Shown here in pieces: positions 8,607 to 16,698 of a DNA stretch of 64,000 bases (within the stretch, counting starts at the first letter, position 1; each line of letters opens with the position of its first letter). Source of the stretch: Pseudomonadota bacterium. GTDB lineage: Bacteria > Pseudomonadota > Alphaproteobacteria > Reyranellales > Reyranellaceae. The position numbers were made by a program, and so were the translations under genes. The DNA lies in the NCBI GenBank assembly GCA_018242505.1, contig JAFEBU010000027.1, forward strand, positions 124,001 to 188,000, in the 5' to 3' direction. Under the pieces are notes generated by a model, which worked only from the letters and a program-made list of their open reading frames with translations, was not told the DNA's origin and ran no database searches.

Positions 8607-9139
8607 ATGGCGAAATCGGTGATGAAACCGCGGCGCAAAGCGCGCCTTCCAGTGACACCCCGGATGGATCGACTGCGCAAGCGCGCGCTGATCGTGGTGG
8701 CCGACAGCGCCCGCGCTCGCTTCCTCGAACCGGGCCAGGACACGCGCAAGCCCACGAGCCGGCTCGACCTGCTCTCGCCCGCCAGCCGCCGCCTGATCCG
8801 TGCACTCGTCACCGACAAGCCCGGCCGTAGGTTTCGCACCGCCGGCGACAGGATGCGGCATGCCTACGCGCAGGCACACGATCTGCGCAAACTCGAGAAG
8901 CGCAGATTTATCGAGTTGGTTGCCGCAATGCTCGACAGATCTGCGAGCGCGGCGAGTTCGACCGACTGGTGCTCGTGCTGCCGAGCCGCAGCCTGGGTGA
9001 AGTGCGTGCACTTCTGTCATGGCGCGTGCGCAGGATGGTCGCACACGAAGTTCCGAAAGATCTGACCGCGTCCACGCCAAAGTCGCCGAAGCGCGCCCTT
9101 GCCTCGGTTCTGCCGCCCGCGGTGGTATCGCAAGCCTGA
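8607..9139 (+). pseudogene. Frameshifted host-attachment (Host_attach/baeRF-like) protein gene
   Basis: Two adjoining frames together spell one member of the host-attachment family. From the ATG at 8607 the first frame reads ALIVVADSARARFLEPG, then DKPGRRF and HAYAQAHDLRKLEKRRFIELV, up to MLD at 8928-8936. The second frame continues from about 8939 with ICERGEFDRLVLVLPSRSLG, then MVAHEVPKDLT, and stops at 9137-9139. Joining them needs a one-base deletion (or two-base insertion) near 8937. If uncorrected, the first frame runs into unrelated residues to 9065. This is either a real disabling mutation or a single assembly error. Confidence 0.72.
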
Positions 9140-9157
9140 CGTATTCGACCCGGCTCG

Positions 9158-9538
9158 TTAATCCGGCCTGTCGATCGTGCGCTCGACGCGCTCGCGCAGG
9201 GTCTTCACCTCGCCGCGTTGCTTCTTCGCCCGGTCCGTCAGGAGGCGCTTGGCGCGTCGGAACGCGTCGTTCACGGCGAACTGAGGGATCGCATACCGAT
9301 CATCCGCTTGTGGCGTCTGGTCGATGTCGATGTTGATACCGCCAGGCAAGATTATGTGGACGTTGACGCGATAGAGGTTGTTGGTGCGGTGATGCCGGTC
9401 GGGGATCTGCACGATGACATGGCAGGCCGTCATTCGCCCATGAAGCTTCTCCAGGCTCTCGACATGTTCACGGATGAAGCTGTCCAGCGCATCGCTGGTT
9501 TCGCCTCCCTGGAAGGTCACTCTCAGCGGCGTTTCCAT
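9158..9538 (-). CDS. HPF/RaiA (sigma-54 modulation)-like ribosome-associated protein
   Basis: 126-residue protein with the short HPF/RaiA beta-alpha-beta-beta-beta-alpha fold. LRVTFQGGETSDALDSFIRE leads into helix 1, CHVIVQIPDRHHRTNNLYRVNV forms the central strands, and DAFRRAKRLLTDRA is helix 2. Such proteins bind the 30S decoding region and hibernate ribosomes under stress. It lacks the C-terminal dimerisation domain of long HPF. I use the ATG at 9538, with AGGGGGAT six bases upstream, rather than the one at 9544, which would abut the ribosome binding site. It is convergent with the broken host-attachment gene. Confidence 0.72.
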   Translation of the reverse strand: METPLRVTFQGGETSDALDSFIREHVESLEKLHGRMTACHVIVQIPDRHHRTNNLYRVNVHIILPGGINIDIDQTPQADDRYAIPQFAVNDAFRRAKRLLTDRAKKQRGEVKTLRERVERTIDRPD

Positions 9539-9599
9539 GCTCATCCCCCTGAGCTTGTTCAGCTTTCGGTAAACGCCACGAGAGAAGACGGGTTGCCGG

Positions 9600-9845
9600 C
9601 TATTCTGCGGCTACCATTCGCGCGTCCGCCTTCGGCGGCTGCACGACTCGATGGGTCACCATGCGGCTATGCAGGGTACGGACCGTGTCGCTGCCGCGAC
9701 TGACGCAGAGCCAGGGAAAGAGGCCGTGCACGAAGCAGGCAAGACTGCCGACAAGCATACGGCCGCCGAAGCCGAACGCCATGCCCATGTGCTGGAGATA
9801 GGTCTCGTTGACCGAGGCGGGATGGTCGGTAAAGCGCCGCAACAT
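9600..9845 (-). CDS. DUF6356 family protein
   Basis: 81-residue small membrane protein. FTDHPASVNETYLQHMGMAF at the N terminus and GSLACFVHGLFPWLCVSRGSDT in the middle match the DUF6356 pattern (FxxHPxSVxExYxxHM, a hydrophobic segment, then HxxxP). One likely membrane helix. Function unknown. No clear ribosome binding site is visible before the ATG at 9845. It lies upstream of the HPF-like gene on the same strand with a 61-base gap and could be cotranscribed. Confidence 0.7.
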   Translation of the reverse strand: MLRRFTDHPASVNETYLQHMGMAFGFGGRMLVGSLACFVHGLFPWLCVSRGSDTVRTLHSRMVTHRVVQPPKADARMVAAE

Positions 9846-9937
9846 GGAAAGAAGTCTAGGGGCGAATGAAAGAAAACGGGTTGCAAGGTTTGCGTCGCTG
9901 ACGGCAGTATTGAGAATTGATTTCCAAGAGAGCGGGC

Positions 9938-10417
9938 ATGGTAGCGAAATTATCGCTTGATTCCTTCGACCGGAAGATTCTGGATTGCTTGCAGGACGAT
10001 TCGGACATGCCGTTGGCCGAGGTGGCGAAGCGGGTGGGACTTTCGACCACGCCCTGCTGGCGGCGCATCAACCGGCTCAAGGAGGAAGGGATCATCCGTG
10101 CGCGCGTGGCCTTGCTCGACCGCAAGGCGGTGAATGCCGGCGTCACGGTATTCGTGGCCGTGCGTACCGCGCAGCACAATGCGCAGTGGCTGGCGCGCTT
10201 CGCCCGGGCGGTGGCGTCGTTTCCGGAAGTGATGGATTGCTATCGCATGAGCGGCGAGATCGACTATCTGATCCGCCTGGCGCTGCCCGACATCGACGCC
10301 TACGACGCCTTTTACAAGCGCCTCATCGCCAGGATCGAACTGTCCGACGTCACGTCCATGTTTGCCATGGAGGAGATCAAGTCCACGACCCGGCTGCCGC
10401 TCTCCTATCTGCCGTGA
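9938..10417 (+). CDS. Lrp/AsnC family transcriptional regulator
   Basis: 159-residue AsnC/Lrp-type regulator. N-terminal HTH: DRKILDCLQDDSDMPLAEVA then KRVGLSTTPCWRRINRLKEEG. The C-terminal RAM ligand-binding domain contains VMDCYRMSGEIDYLIRL. Start placed at the ATG at 9938; a TTG at 9917 in frame is possible and would add seven residues. It probably senses an amino acid. The next gene downstream is a 2-hydroxyacid dehydrogenase, a plausible target. Confidence 0.88.
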   Translation: MVAKLSLDSFDRKILDCLQDDSDMPLAEVAKRVGLSTTPCWRRINRLKEEGIIRARVALLDRKAVNAGVTVFVAVRTAQHNAQWLARFARAVASFPEVMDCYRMSGEIDYLIRLALPDIDAYDAFYKRLIARIELSDVTSMFAMEEIKSTTRLPLSYLP

Positions 10418-10534
10418 TCCGAAAGCGATTGCCTCGCGAAACGGGGTCGCGGCGATGTGCGGCACTCGAACTGGCTTCGCGACGCGGCTGCCCCTAGGAT
10501 CGCGTCCGTCCGAATCAAGATCGCAGGGGGAACG

Positions 10535-11533
10535 ATGCCCACGGGCCCGAATTCCGGCAAGAACCGAAAGAAAGTCCTGATCGTTGGCCGCATGCCGCAA
10601 GCTGGTCTCGATGTGTTGAAGAAGCGCGACGATGTCGACTACGAGATCCTGATCGACGATTCGGTGCCGGCGCTGCATCCCAAGCTCAAGGACGCCAATG
10701 CCGTGACGCTGGGCGCCACCCCCTTTCGCCAGGCCGAGCTCGATGCAGCGCCAGGCATGATGGTCGTGGCGCGACTCGGCGTCGGCTTCGACGCGGTCGA
10801 GATTCCCGCGCTCAACAAGCGCAAGATTCCACTCATGACCACCGGCATCGCCAACTCGGTCTCGGTCGCCGAGCATGCGATGTACATGATGCTGGCGGCG
10901 GCGCGGCTCGTGAAAAAGTATGACCGCTTTGTACGCGAGGGCGGCTGGGGGCAGCGGCTGTCCGAACTGCCGGCCGATCTTTCCGGCAAGTCGGTGCTGG
11001 TCGTCGGCATGGGACGCATCGGCTCTCGCACCGTGAAGCGTTGCGTCGCCTTCGACATGGAGACCTACGTGCTCGATCCCAACCTCTCCGAGGCCGAAAT
11101 CAAGAAGGCGGGCGCCATCAAGGTGACCGACCTCAAGGCGATCCTGCCCAAGGTCGATTTCGTGTCGGTTCATTGCCCCAAATCGCCGGAGACGGTGAAC
11201 ATGTTCAATGCAGAGACGCTGGCGCTGATGAAGGCTGACGCATTCCTGGTGAACACCGCCCGTGGCGGCATCGTGAACGAGGAGGCGCTCTATACGGCCC
11301 TGAGCACGGGCAAGCTGCGCGGCGCCGGGCTCGATGTGCTCGACCGCGAGCCGCCCGACCCCAAGAACAAGCTCTTCACGCTCGAAAACGTGATCTTCAG
11401 CCCGCACATGGCCGGCGTCACCAAGGAGGCGAGCGACCGCATGGCCGTCACCGCCATCGAGAACATCCTGTCGGTATTCGACGGCCGGCCGAACGCCGCC
11501 AATGTCGTGAACAAGGAAGTGCTGTCGTCCTAG
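10535..11533 (+). CDS. D-2-hydroxyacid dehydrogenase (SerA-like)
   Basis: 332-residue NAD-dependent D-isomer 2-hydroxyacid dehydrogenase. The nucleotide-binding loop is GMGRIGSRT, preceded by VLVV. The catalytic triad is Arg in NTARGGIVNE, Glu in DREPPD and His in FSPHMAG. It lacks the ACT domain of long phosphoglycerate dehydrogenases. The ATG at 10535 follows CAGGGGG. A cytosolic reductase of a 2-keto acid or a phosphoglycerate dehydrogenase are both possible. It lies 117 bases after the AsnC gene. Confidence 0.87.
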   Translation: MPTGPNSGKNRKKVLIVGRMPQAGLDVLKKRDDVDYEILIDDSVPALHPKLKDANAVTLGATPFRQAELDAAPGMMVVARLGVGFDAVEIPALNKRKIPLMTTGIANSVSVAEHAMYMMLAAARLVKKYDRFVREGGWGQRLSELPADLSGKSVLVVGMGRIGSRTVKRCVAFDMETYVLDPNLSEAEIKKAGAIKVTDLKAILPKVDFVSVHCPKSPETVNMFNAETLALMKADAFLVNTARGGIVNEEALYTALSTGKLRGAGLDVLDREPPDPKNKLFTLENVIFSPHMAGVTKEASDRMAVTAIENILSVFDGRPNAANVVNKEVLSS

Positions 11534-11544
11534 CGCACGGGAGA

Positions 11545-11991
11545 GTGTCGACCCTTGTCAGACGTCGATGTCCAAGACCGATCGATCCCGCGACAGCCAA
11601 GTATCTCCGATGCCATTGGTTTGGGAGTGTTCAGGAGCTTCCCGACCTCGAGTTGCAGCGGCGCATGTGGCTCGATTTGACCAATGCCAACCCGCATTGG
11701 TCGTATCTCGAGTTCACGTGCTCCTGTCCCGATGAAGACCAGCTTGCCTCCGCTTATACGGGAGGTTGGCTGGCTGAGTGGGAGTTTGAACTGCCGCGTA
11801 GCCTCGGAGACACCATTGATTCGTATTCGGCGCCGGGGGACGACGACTACAACCACGAAGCGATACTAAGCGATCCAGCTTGGCACACTCTTGTGGAGGC
11901 GGCTGAGCGGACACGACAGCAATTGCTTGCCGCCATCGTGGATACTGATGAGCGCCGTAGTCTTCTCGGTACCGTCGCTCCCGACTGTTGA
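11545..11991 (+). CDS. Hypothetical protein
   Basis: 148-residue open frame from a GTG at 11545. I recognise no family. It is rich in Trp and acidic residues (NANPHWSYLEFTCSC, GGWLAEWEFELP) and has no signal or membrane segment. Its GC content is visibly lower than that of its neighbours, suggesting later acquisition. The start is weak: GGGAGA touches the GTG, and the next methionine is residue 41. It may be a truncated gene. Confidence 0.45.
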   Translation: MSTLVRRRCPRPIDPATAKYLRCHWFGSVQELPDLELQRRMWLDLTNANPHWSYLEFTCSCPDEDQLASAYTGGWLAEWEFELPRSLGDTIDSYSAPGDDDYNHEAILSDPAWHTLVEAAERTRQQLLAAIVDTDERRSLLGTVAPDC

Positions 11992-12012
11992 CAGAGGGGG
12001 ATGCACAGAGGC

Positions 12013-12231
12013 TTAACCCGGCAGCAGATCCTCGATCTCGGCATCGGTCGGGAAACGACCGGTCTTGCTGCGGGTGTATTTCAGGGTGCCGTCGACAGAT
12101 ACGTCGAACTGGCCGGATTTACCGGGGCGCAGCTCGATGTCGGCGGCGCCCATCTTCTCGAGGCGTTCCCTCACACGGAGGGCTTGCGGCTTGTAGCCTC
12201 AAGCGCCGCAATATTCGATCAGGACCTTCAT
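12013..12231 (-). CDS. SelW-like selenoprotein (Rdx family) with in-frame UGA = Sec
   Basis: 72-residue Rdx/SelT-SelW-SelH-fold redox protein if the UGA at 12201-12199 is read as selenocysteine. It begins MKVLIEYCGAUGYKPQALRV, giving C8-G9-A10-U11, the CxxU redox motif of SelW; animal SelW has the same YCGAUGYKP. After the UGA the frame stays open with family-like sequence (RERLEKMGAADIELRPGKSG, FDVSVDGTLKY, KTGRFPTDAEIEDLLPG) and ends in TAA at 12015-12013. A hairpin 16 bases after the UGA fits a bacterial SECIS. Read as stop, only ten residues would be made. It probably uses glutathione or thioredoxin as thiol partner. No strong ribosome binding site is seen. SelA/B/C/D are not in this window. 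Confidence 0.85.
12168..12182 (-). promoter_or_regulatory. Candidate bacterial SECIS hairpin
   Basis: Reading the minus strand, 16 bases follow the UGA (12198-12183). Then CCCTC (12182-12178), loop CGTGT (12177-12173) and GAGGG (12172-12168) form a five-pair stem. The loop carries a G in its first two bases and starts 22 bases after the UGA, inside the 16-37 window described for bacterial SECIS elements. Because it lies in coding sequence, it also encodes ALRVRE. Confidence 0.72.
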
Positions 12232-12278
12232 TCCGAAAAGGTGGGGCCTTAAGCTCCGCGCAACAAGGGGAATTTGTG

Positions 12279-13259
12279 ATGAAATACGGACCGCTTGGCC
12301 GCTCGGGCCTGATCGTGAGCCGCATCTGTCTGGGCGGTAATTCGTGGGGCGCCAAAGGACGCCGCGGCTGGGGCAAGTTCGACGAGGCGGAGGCGCCAAC
12401 CTATTTCAAGCACGCCCTCGATGTCGGCATCACCTTCTTCGATACCGCCGATACCTACAATTTCGGCCTGTCGGAGGAGATCATGGGGGCCACGCTCCTG
12501 AAGATGGCCAGGCGCGAGGAGATCGTGCTCTCCACCAAGGTCGGCATCCGCATGAGCCCGGTCGCCAACGACCAGGGCACTGGCCGCAAGCATCTGATGG
12601 CCTCGCTCGACGAGCAGCTGAAGCGCCTGCAAACCGACTATATCGATGTCTATCAGGTCCATCGCCTCGATCCGCACACGCCGATCGAAGAGACGATGTA
12701 CTCGCTCGACCAGATCGTGCGCTCGGGCAAGGTGCGCTACATCGGCGGCTCGACCATGCCGGCCTACAAGTTCGCGCAGATGGTGATGATCGCCGACTGG
12801 AAGGGCTATGCGCGGCCGATTGCCATGCAGAACCTGTACAATCTGATCCAGCGCGAGGAGGAGCGCGAGATGAACCGGCTCTGTCACGAGCAGGGCGTCG
12901 GGCTGATCCCGTACTCGCCGCTGGCGCGCGGCTTCCTCGCCGGCAATCGCAGCAAGGAAGGCGGCGGCGCTACCGAACGGTCGAAGAACGATGCGCAAGT
13001 CCAGCCCGGCACTTATCGCGACTGCGACTGGGAGGTGGTCGAGCGGTTGAAGAAAATCGCGTCGGCCCGCGGCTGCACGCCGGCGCAGGCGGCGCTCGCC
13101 TGGCTGCTGGCCAAGCCCTACATGGGTGCGCCGATCATCGGCGCCACCGATCTCGAGCAGCTCACATCGGCGGCGAAGGCGACCGAGATCGCACTCACAG
13201 CCGAAGAGTGCAATCGCCTCGAGGAGCCCTATCAGTTCCGCGTTTCGCCGGCGAACTAG
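12279..13259 (+). CDS. Aldo/keto reductase
   Basis: 326-residue NADPH-dependent aldo/keto reductase with a TIM barrel. DTADTYNFGLSEEIMG near residue 50 carries the catalytic Asp and Tyr. The Lys is in STKVGIRMS, and YQVHRLDPHTP is the His-containing strand. The ATG at 12279 follows CAAGGGGAA. It is divergent from the selenoprotein gene, with 47 bases between the starts, so the two may share a regulatory region. The stop overlaps that of the convergent MFS gene in a CTAG. Confidence 0.88.
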   Translation: MKYGPLGRSGLIVSRICLGGNSWGAKGRRGWGKFDEAEAPTYFKHALDVGITFFDTADTYNFGLSEEIMGATLLKMARREEIVLSTKVGIRMSPVANDQGTGRKHLMASLDEQLKRLQTDYIDVYQVHRLDPHTPIEETMYSLDQIVRSGKVRYIGGSTMPAYKFAQMVMIADWKGYARPIAMQNLYNLIQREEEREMNRLCHEQGVGLIPYSPLARGFLAGNRSKEGGGATERSKNDAQVQPGTYRDCDWEVVERLKKIASARGCTPAQAALAWLLAKPYMGAPIIGATDLEQLTSAAKATEIALTAEECNRLEEPYQFRVSPAN

Positions 13260-14449
13260 CCGCGCCGCTTCAGCGCGGCCGAGAACCATATGGCGAGGGC
13301 AGGCAGGAAGAGTGCCGCCGCCCAGAAGATCGGTGGGGCGCCGAAGCGATCGACGATGGGCGCCGCGATGGGCACGCCGACCGCCTGGCCGACGAACAGG
13401 CAGAGTGCAAACAGCGCCAGCGCCGAACCGCGCGCCTCGGGTGCCATCTGCGTGCCGTTGGTTTGCAGCGTGTTGTGCAGCATGTAGAAGGTGATGCCGA
13501 GCACGACGATGGCGGCGAAGGCCACGATGGCGTTGGGCGCAAGCGCCAGCGCCGCGAAGGCGAGACCCAGTCCGACCCCGCCCCACAGGCAGAGGCCGCG
13601 CTCGCCCAACAGCCGGACGAGATGCGGAGCGATGGTGACATAGATGAAGCCGCCGCTGCCGAAGGCCGCGACCGCAAGGCCGACGAAGGCGAAGCCCAGG
13701 CCGAACCGCTGGTGCAGGTCGGTCGCCACGAAGGTGAAGCAGCCCCAGAACATGCCGCCCTCCAGGGCGACGACGATGATCACCGTGCGCGCCCAGCGCC
13801 TGCGCAGTACCCCCAGCATCTGGCCCAGCATGGAGCCTTCGGCGCGTTTACCTGGTCGGGCGATCGCGGGCCGGGCGCGCAGGGTCGCCAGGAGCGCCGC
13901 GCCGGCCAGGAGATAGATCGCGGCCAGGATCCAGAATACGGCCCGCCAGCCGAGCCAATCGCCGGCGGCACCGCCCAGTGCTGCGCCGGTCGCCAGTCCC
14001 AGCGTCTGGCCGCTGAGGAAACGCGCCAGGGTCGCCTGACGCCGGTCGTAGCCGACATTGTCGCCGACCCAGGCCATGGCGAGAGGAATGATCGCGGAGC
14101 TGGTGACGCCGGTGAGGAAGCGCGTGGCCGACAGCATGGCGAGTGAGGTCGAGAGCGCGCTTGTCACGCAGCAGAGCGCCGCGCCGATGCAGGCGATGGC
14201 CACCACCGGCATCTTGCCGTAGCGGTCGCCGAACGGCCCGTGCACCAGCACGAACACGCCGTTGGCCAGCAGGAACAGCGTGGCCGCGATCGAGGCCTGG
14301 CCCACCGTGACGTCGAACTCGTGCGCGAGCTGAACCAGGAGCGGATCGACAATCCGCATATTGGCGGCGGACGCGAAAGCTGCGATCGACAGGAGGGCGA
14401 TGGCGAAGGAGGGGGCGGACTGCGAACCGCCGGCGGAAAGCGTGGACAT
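13256..14449 (-). CDS. MFS transporter
   Basis: 397-residue major facilitator with about 12 hydrophobic segments. GPFGDRYGKMPVVAIAC between segments 2 and 3 is the MFS motif A (GxxxDRxGR-like). It probably exports a small molecule (DHA1-like layout), but the substrate cannot be inferred. It starts at the ATG at 14449 and ends inside the stop of the convergent aldo/keto reductase. Confidence 0.85.
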   Translation of the reverse strand: MSTLSAGGSQSAPSFAIALLSIAAFASAANMRIVDPLLVQLAHEFDVTVGQASIAATLFLLANGVFVLVHGPFGDRYGKMPVVAIACIGAALCCVTSALSTSLAMLSATRFLTGVTSSAIIPLAMAWVGDNVGYDRRQATLARFLSGQTLGLATGAALGGAAGDWLGWRAVFWILAAIYLLAGAALLATLRARPAIARPGKRAEGSMLGQMLGVLRRRWARTVIIVVALEGGMFWGCFTFVATDLHQRFGLGFAFVGLAVAAFGSGGFIYVTIAPHLVRLLGERGLCLWGGVGLGLAFAALALAPNAIVAFAAIVVLGITFYMLHNTLQTNGTQMAPEARGSALALFALCLFVGQAVGVPIAAPIVDRFGAPPIFWAAALFLPALAIWFSAALKRRG

Positions 14450-14584
14450 CGGACCGCAGGCTTAGCGCAGATCGAGCGCGAGCCGCCACCGGCAGACGCA
14501 TGCCGCGTTTCCGCATGCGGCACGCCACTGGAGGCGGGAGCCCGCGCGAGGCTAGACTGCGGCGGAGCGATGGAGGGGAAGCAC

Positions 14585-15454
14585 ATGCAACGAACGCTGC
14601 AGCGTGTCGCCACGGGCTATGGCCTGATCGAGGGGCCGGTGTGGGATCCGGCCCGCGGACTTTATTTCAGCGATGTCCTGAACGGGGGCGTCCACTTGCT
14701 CGACCACGCGGGCACCGTGTCGCTTGTACTCCCGAAGCGGCGCGGCATCGGCGGCATGGCGTTGCACGCGTCGGGCGGCCTGGTCGTCGGTGGCCGCGAT
14801 ATCGCCTGGGCCTCGCTCTCCGACGGAAGCATGCGATCGCTGCTGTCGCTCGACTCGATTCCCGGTGCCACCGGCTTCAACGATCTCACGGCGGACCGGG
14901 CCGGCCGCCTCTATGTCGGCTCGCTCGCCTTCCGCGTGTTCGGCGGCGAGACGCCCAAGCCCGGGCATCTGCATGTCATCGATCTCGACGGCAGGATGCG
15001 CACGATCTCCGATGGCATCCTGCTCACCAATGGCCTCGGCTTCTCGCCCGATGGCCGCCAGCTCTTTCACAGCGACGCGCGCGCAAGCGTGGTGCGTGTC
15101 TATGAGGTCGGGTCGGACGGCGAGGTTGGATCGTGGAAATCCTTTGCGAACCTTGGTCCAGATGGTGTGCCGGACGGCTTGAAGGTCGCCAGTGATGGCT
15201 CGGTCTGGGTCGCCGATGCCCATGGTGGACGAGTGGCCGTGTTCAATGCCGACGGCACCCACCGCGAGGATATCGCGGTGCCGCTCCCCATGGTCACCAG
15301 CCTGTGCTTCGGCGGCGACGATTTCCGTGATCTCTACATCGTCACCGGCTCGCGGGGCGGTCCGCACGACAACTGCGGCAGCATCTTCCGAACCCGGGTC
15401 GAGATCGCCGGCCTTGCTCTCTTTCCGGCGCGTGTTGCCCTGCCAGCCGCATGA
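14585..15454 (+). CDS. SMP-30/gluconolactonase family protein
   Basis: 289-residue SMP-30/SGL beta-propeller lactonase. GLIEGPVWDPARGLYFSDVL at the N terminus carries the metal-binding Glu. GFNDLTADRAGRLYVGS supplies the Asn, and NGLGFSPDGRQLFHSD and VWVADAHGG the Asn and Asp ligands. The ATG at 14585 is preceded by GGAGGGGAAG; an in-frame ATG at 14570 overlaps that site and is less likely. It ends with an ATGA overlap into a nucleotide cyclase gene, an unusual partner for a sugar-lactone hydrolase. Confidence 0.85.
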   Translation: MQRTLQRVATGYGLIEGPVWDPARGLYFSDVLNGGVHLLDHAGTVSLVLPKRRGIGGMALHASGGLVVGGRDIAWASLSDGSMRSLLSLDSIPGATGFNDLTADRAGRLYVGSLAFRVFGGETPKPGHLHVIDLDGRMRTISDGILLTNGLGFSPDGRQLFHSDARASVVRVYEVGSDGEVGSWKSFANLGPDGVPDGLKVASDGSVWVADAHGGRVAVFNADGTHREDIAVPLPMVTSLCFGGDDFRDLYIVTGSRGGPHDNCGSIFRTRVEIAGLALFPARVALPAA

Positions 15455-16668
15455 CGCCGACAGGGCTTGCCGAATGGCTGGTCGAGGCGGGCTTGCGCAA
15501 CCTGCCGCTCGAGGAACTGATCGACGGCTTTGCCCGTCGCCTGAACCAAGCGGGCGTCGTGACGGCGCGTCTGTTCGTCGGCATGAACACGCTGCATCCT
15601 TTGGTTCGTGCATACAGCGTCATCTGGGATCGCACGACGGGGCCCGCGACCCGTTTCGAATTCCAGCATGCCGAGATCGATGCGCCGATCATTTCACAAA
15701 GCCCCTTTTGGGCCATGTTGCGCGAAGGCATTGCGGAGCGACGGCTGGATCTGGCCCTTCCTGCCGTCGAAGGAGAGGCACCGCTCTTTGCCGAGTTGCG
15801 TGAGGCGGGGATGACCGACTGGCTTGGTCGAATCTTTCCATTCGGCGAGCTGGGAATTCAGGTCCAGGGATCCATCTCCAACGCGGGCGGGCGTCTTGGG
15901 CTTGCCTGCTCCATCAGCACCGATCGACCGGGCGGCTTCACGGCGTCGGATATCGGCACGCTCGCAGCTGTGCTTCCGCTCTTCGCGCTCGCGGTAAAGG
16001 CGATCACGCTGCGTACGATCGGCCAGCGGCTGCTTGCGGCCTATCTCGGCACCGATCCGGCGGCCCGTGTCTTCTCCGGCACGCTGCAGCGCGGCGAACT
16101 GCAGGGCGTGGAAGCCGTCCTGTTCTATGCCGATCTGCGCGGCTTCACCGAATTTACCGACAGGCTGCCGCCGCGTGAGCTTATCGGCCTGCTGGACAGT
16201 TGTTTCGATTGCATGGTGCGGCCGGTGACGCGGCGCGGCGGTGAGATCCTGAAGTTCCTGGGCGACGGATTGTTGGCGGTCTTTTCGACCGAATGGCGTC
16301 GGCGCGACGAGACGTGCGCGCTCGCCCTCACCGCCGCCAGCGAAGCGCTCGACCTGATGGACCTTCTGGCCGAGGAGCGGCACAAGGCCGGCCAACCGAC
16401 GCCGGGCCTCGACATCGCGCTTCATGTCGGCAAGGTGCTGTATGGCAATGTCGGCACGGATGCGCGACTCGACTTCACCGTGATCGGGCCTGCCGTGAAC
16501 GAAGCCGCGCGCATCGAGCTTTTGTGCAAGGAACTCGACCGGAACCTGCTGGTCAGCCAAACCTTCGCGGCGGCTGCCGAGAGCAGCCGCGACCATCTGG
16601 TCTCGCTCGGTCGCCACCACCTGCGAGGCGTGCGCGAGGAGACCGAGCTCTTTACGCTCGCAACCTAG
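15451..16668 (+). CDS. Adenylate/guanylate cyclase domain protein
   Basis: 405-residue class III nucleotide cyclase. Residues 1-190 form a GAF-like or regulatory region without membrane segments. The catalytic domain begins near residue 215: FYADLRGFTEF and FLGDGLLAVF give the two metal-binding Asps. KFLGDG gives the purine-contacting Lys, and DFTVIGPAVNEAARIE gives the adenine-specifying Asp plus the Asn and Arg. The active site looks complete and ATP-specific, so it should make cAMP in the cytosol. It overlaps the lactonase by four bases and is translated with it. Confidence 0.88.
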   Translation: MTPTGLAEWLVEAGLRNLPLEELIDGFARRLNQAGVVTARLFVGMNTLHPLVRAYSVIWDRTTGPATRFEFQHAEIDAPIISQSPFWAMLREGIAERRLDLALPAVEGEAPLFAELREAGMTDWLGRIFPFGELGIQVQGSISNAGGRLGLACSISTDRPGGFTASDIGTLAAVLPLFALAVKAITLRTIGQRLLAAYLGTDPAARVFSGTLQRGELQGVEAVLFYADLRGFTEFTDRLPPRELIGLLDSCFDCMVRPVTRRGGEILKFLGDGLLAVFSTEWRRRDETCALALTAASEALDLMDLLAEERHKAGQPTPGLDIALHVGKVLYGNVGTDARLDFTVIGPAVNEAARIELLCKELDRNLLVSQTFAAAAESSRDHLVSLGRHHLRGVREETELFTLAT

Positions 16669-16698
16669 CGGGACGCCCGGTGAGGGCGAAACACCCAG

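Noticed and set aside
12001-12252. Plus-strand 83-residue open frame beginning MHRGLTRQQILDLGIG
   Set aside because: It lies wholly antisense to the SelW-like gene, has no family resemblance and exists because the minus-strand codons avoid its stops.
15451-16668. Degenerate or inactive cyclase
   Set aside because: Both metal Asps, the purine-contacting Lys/Asp and the Asn/Arg pair are all present, so it looks active.
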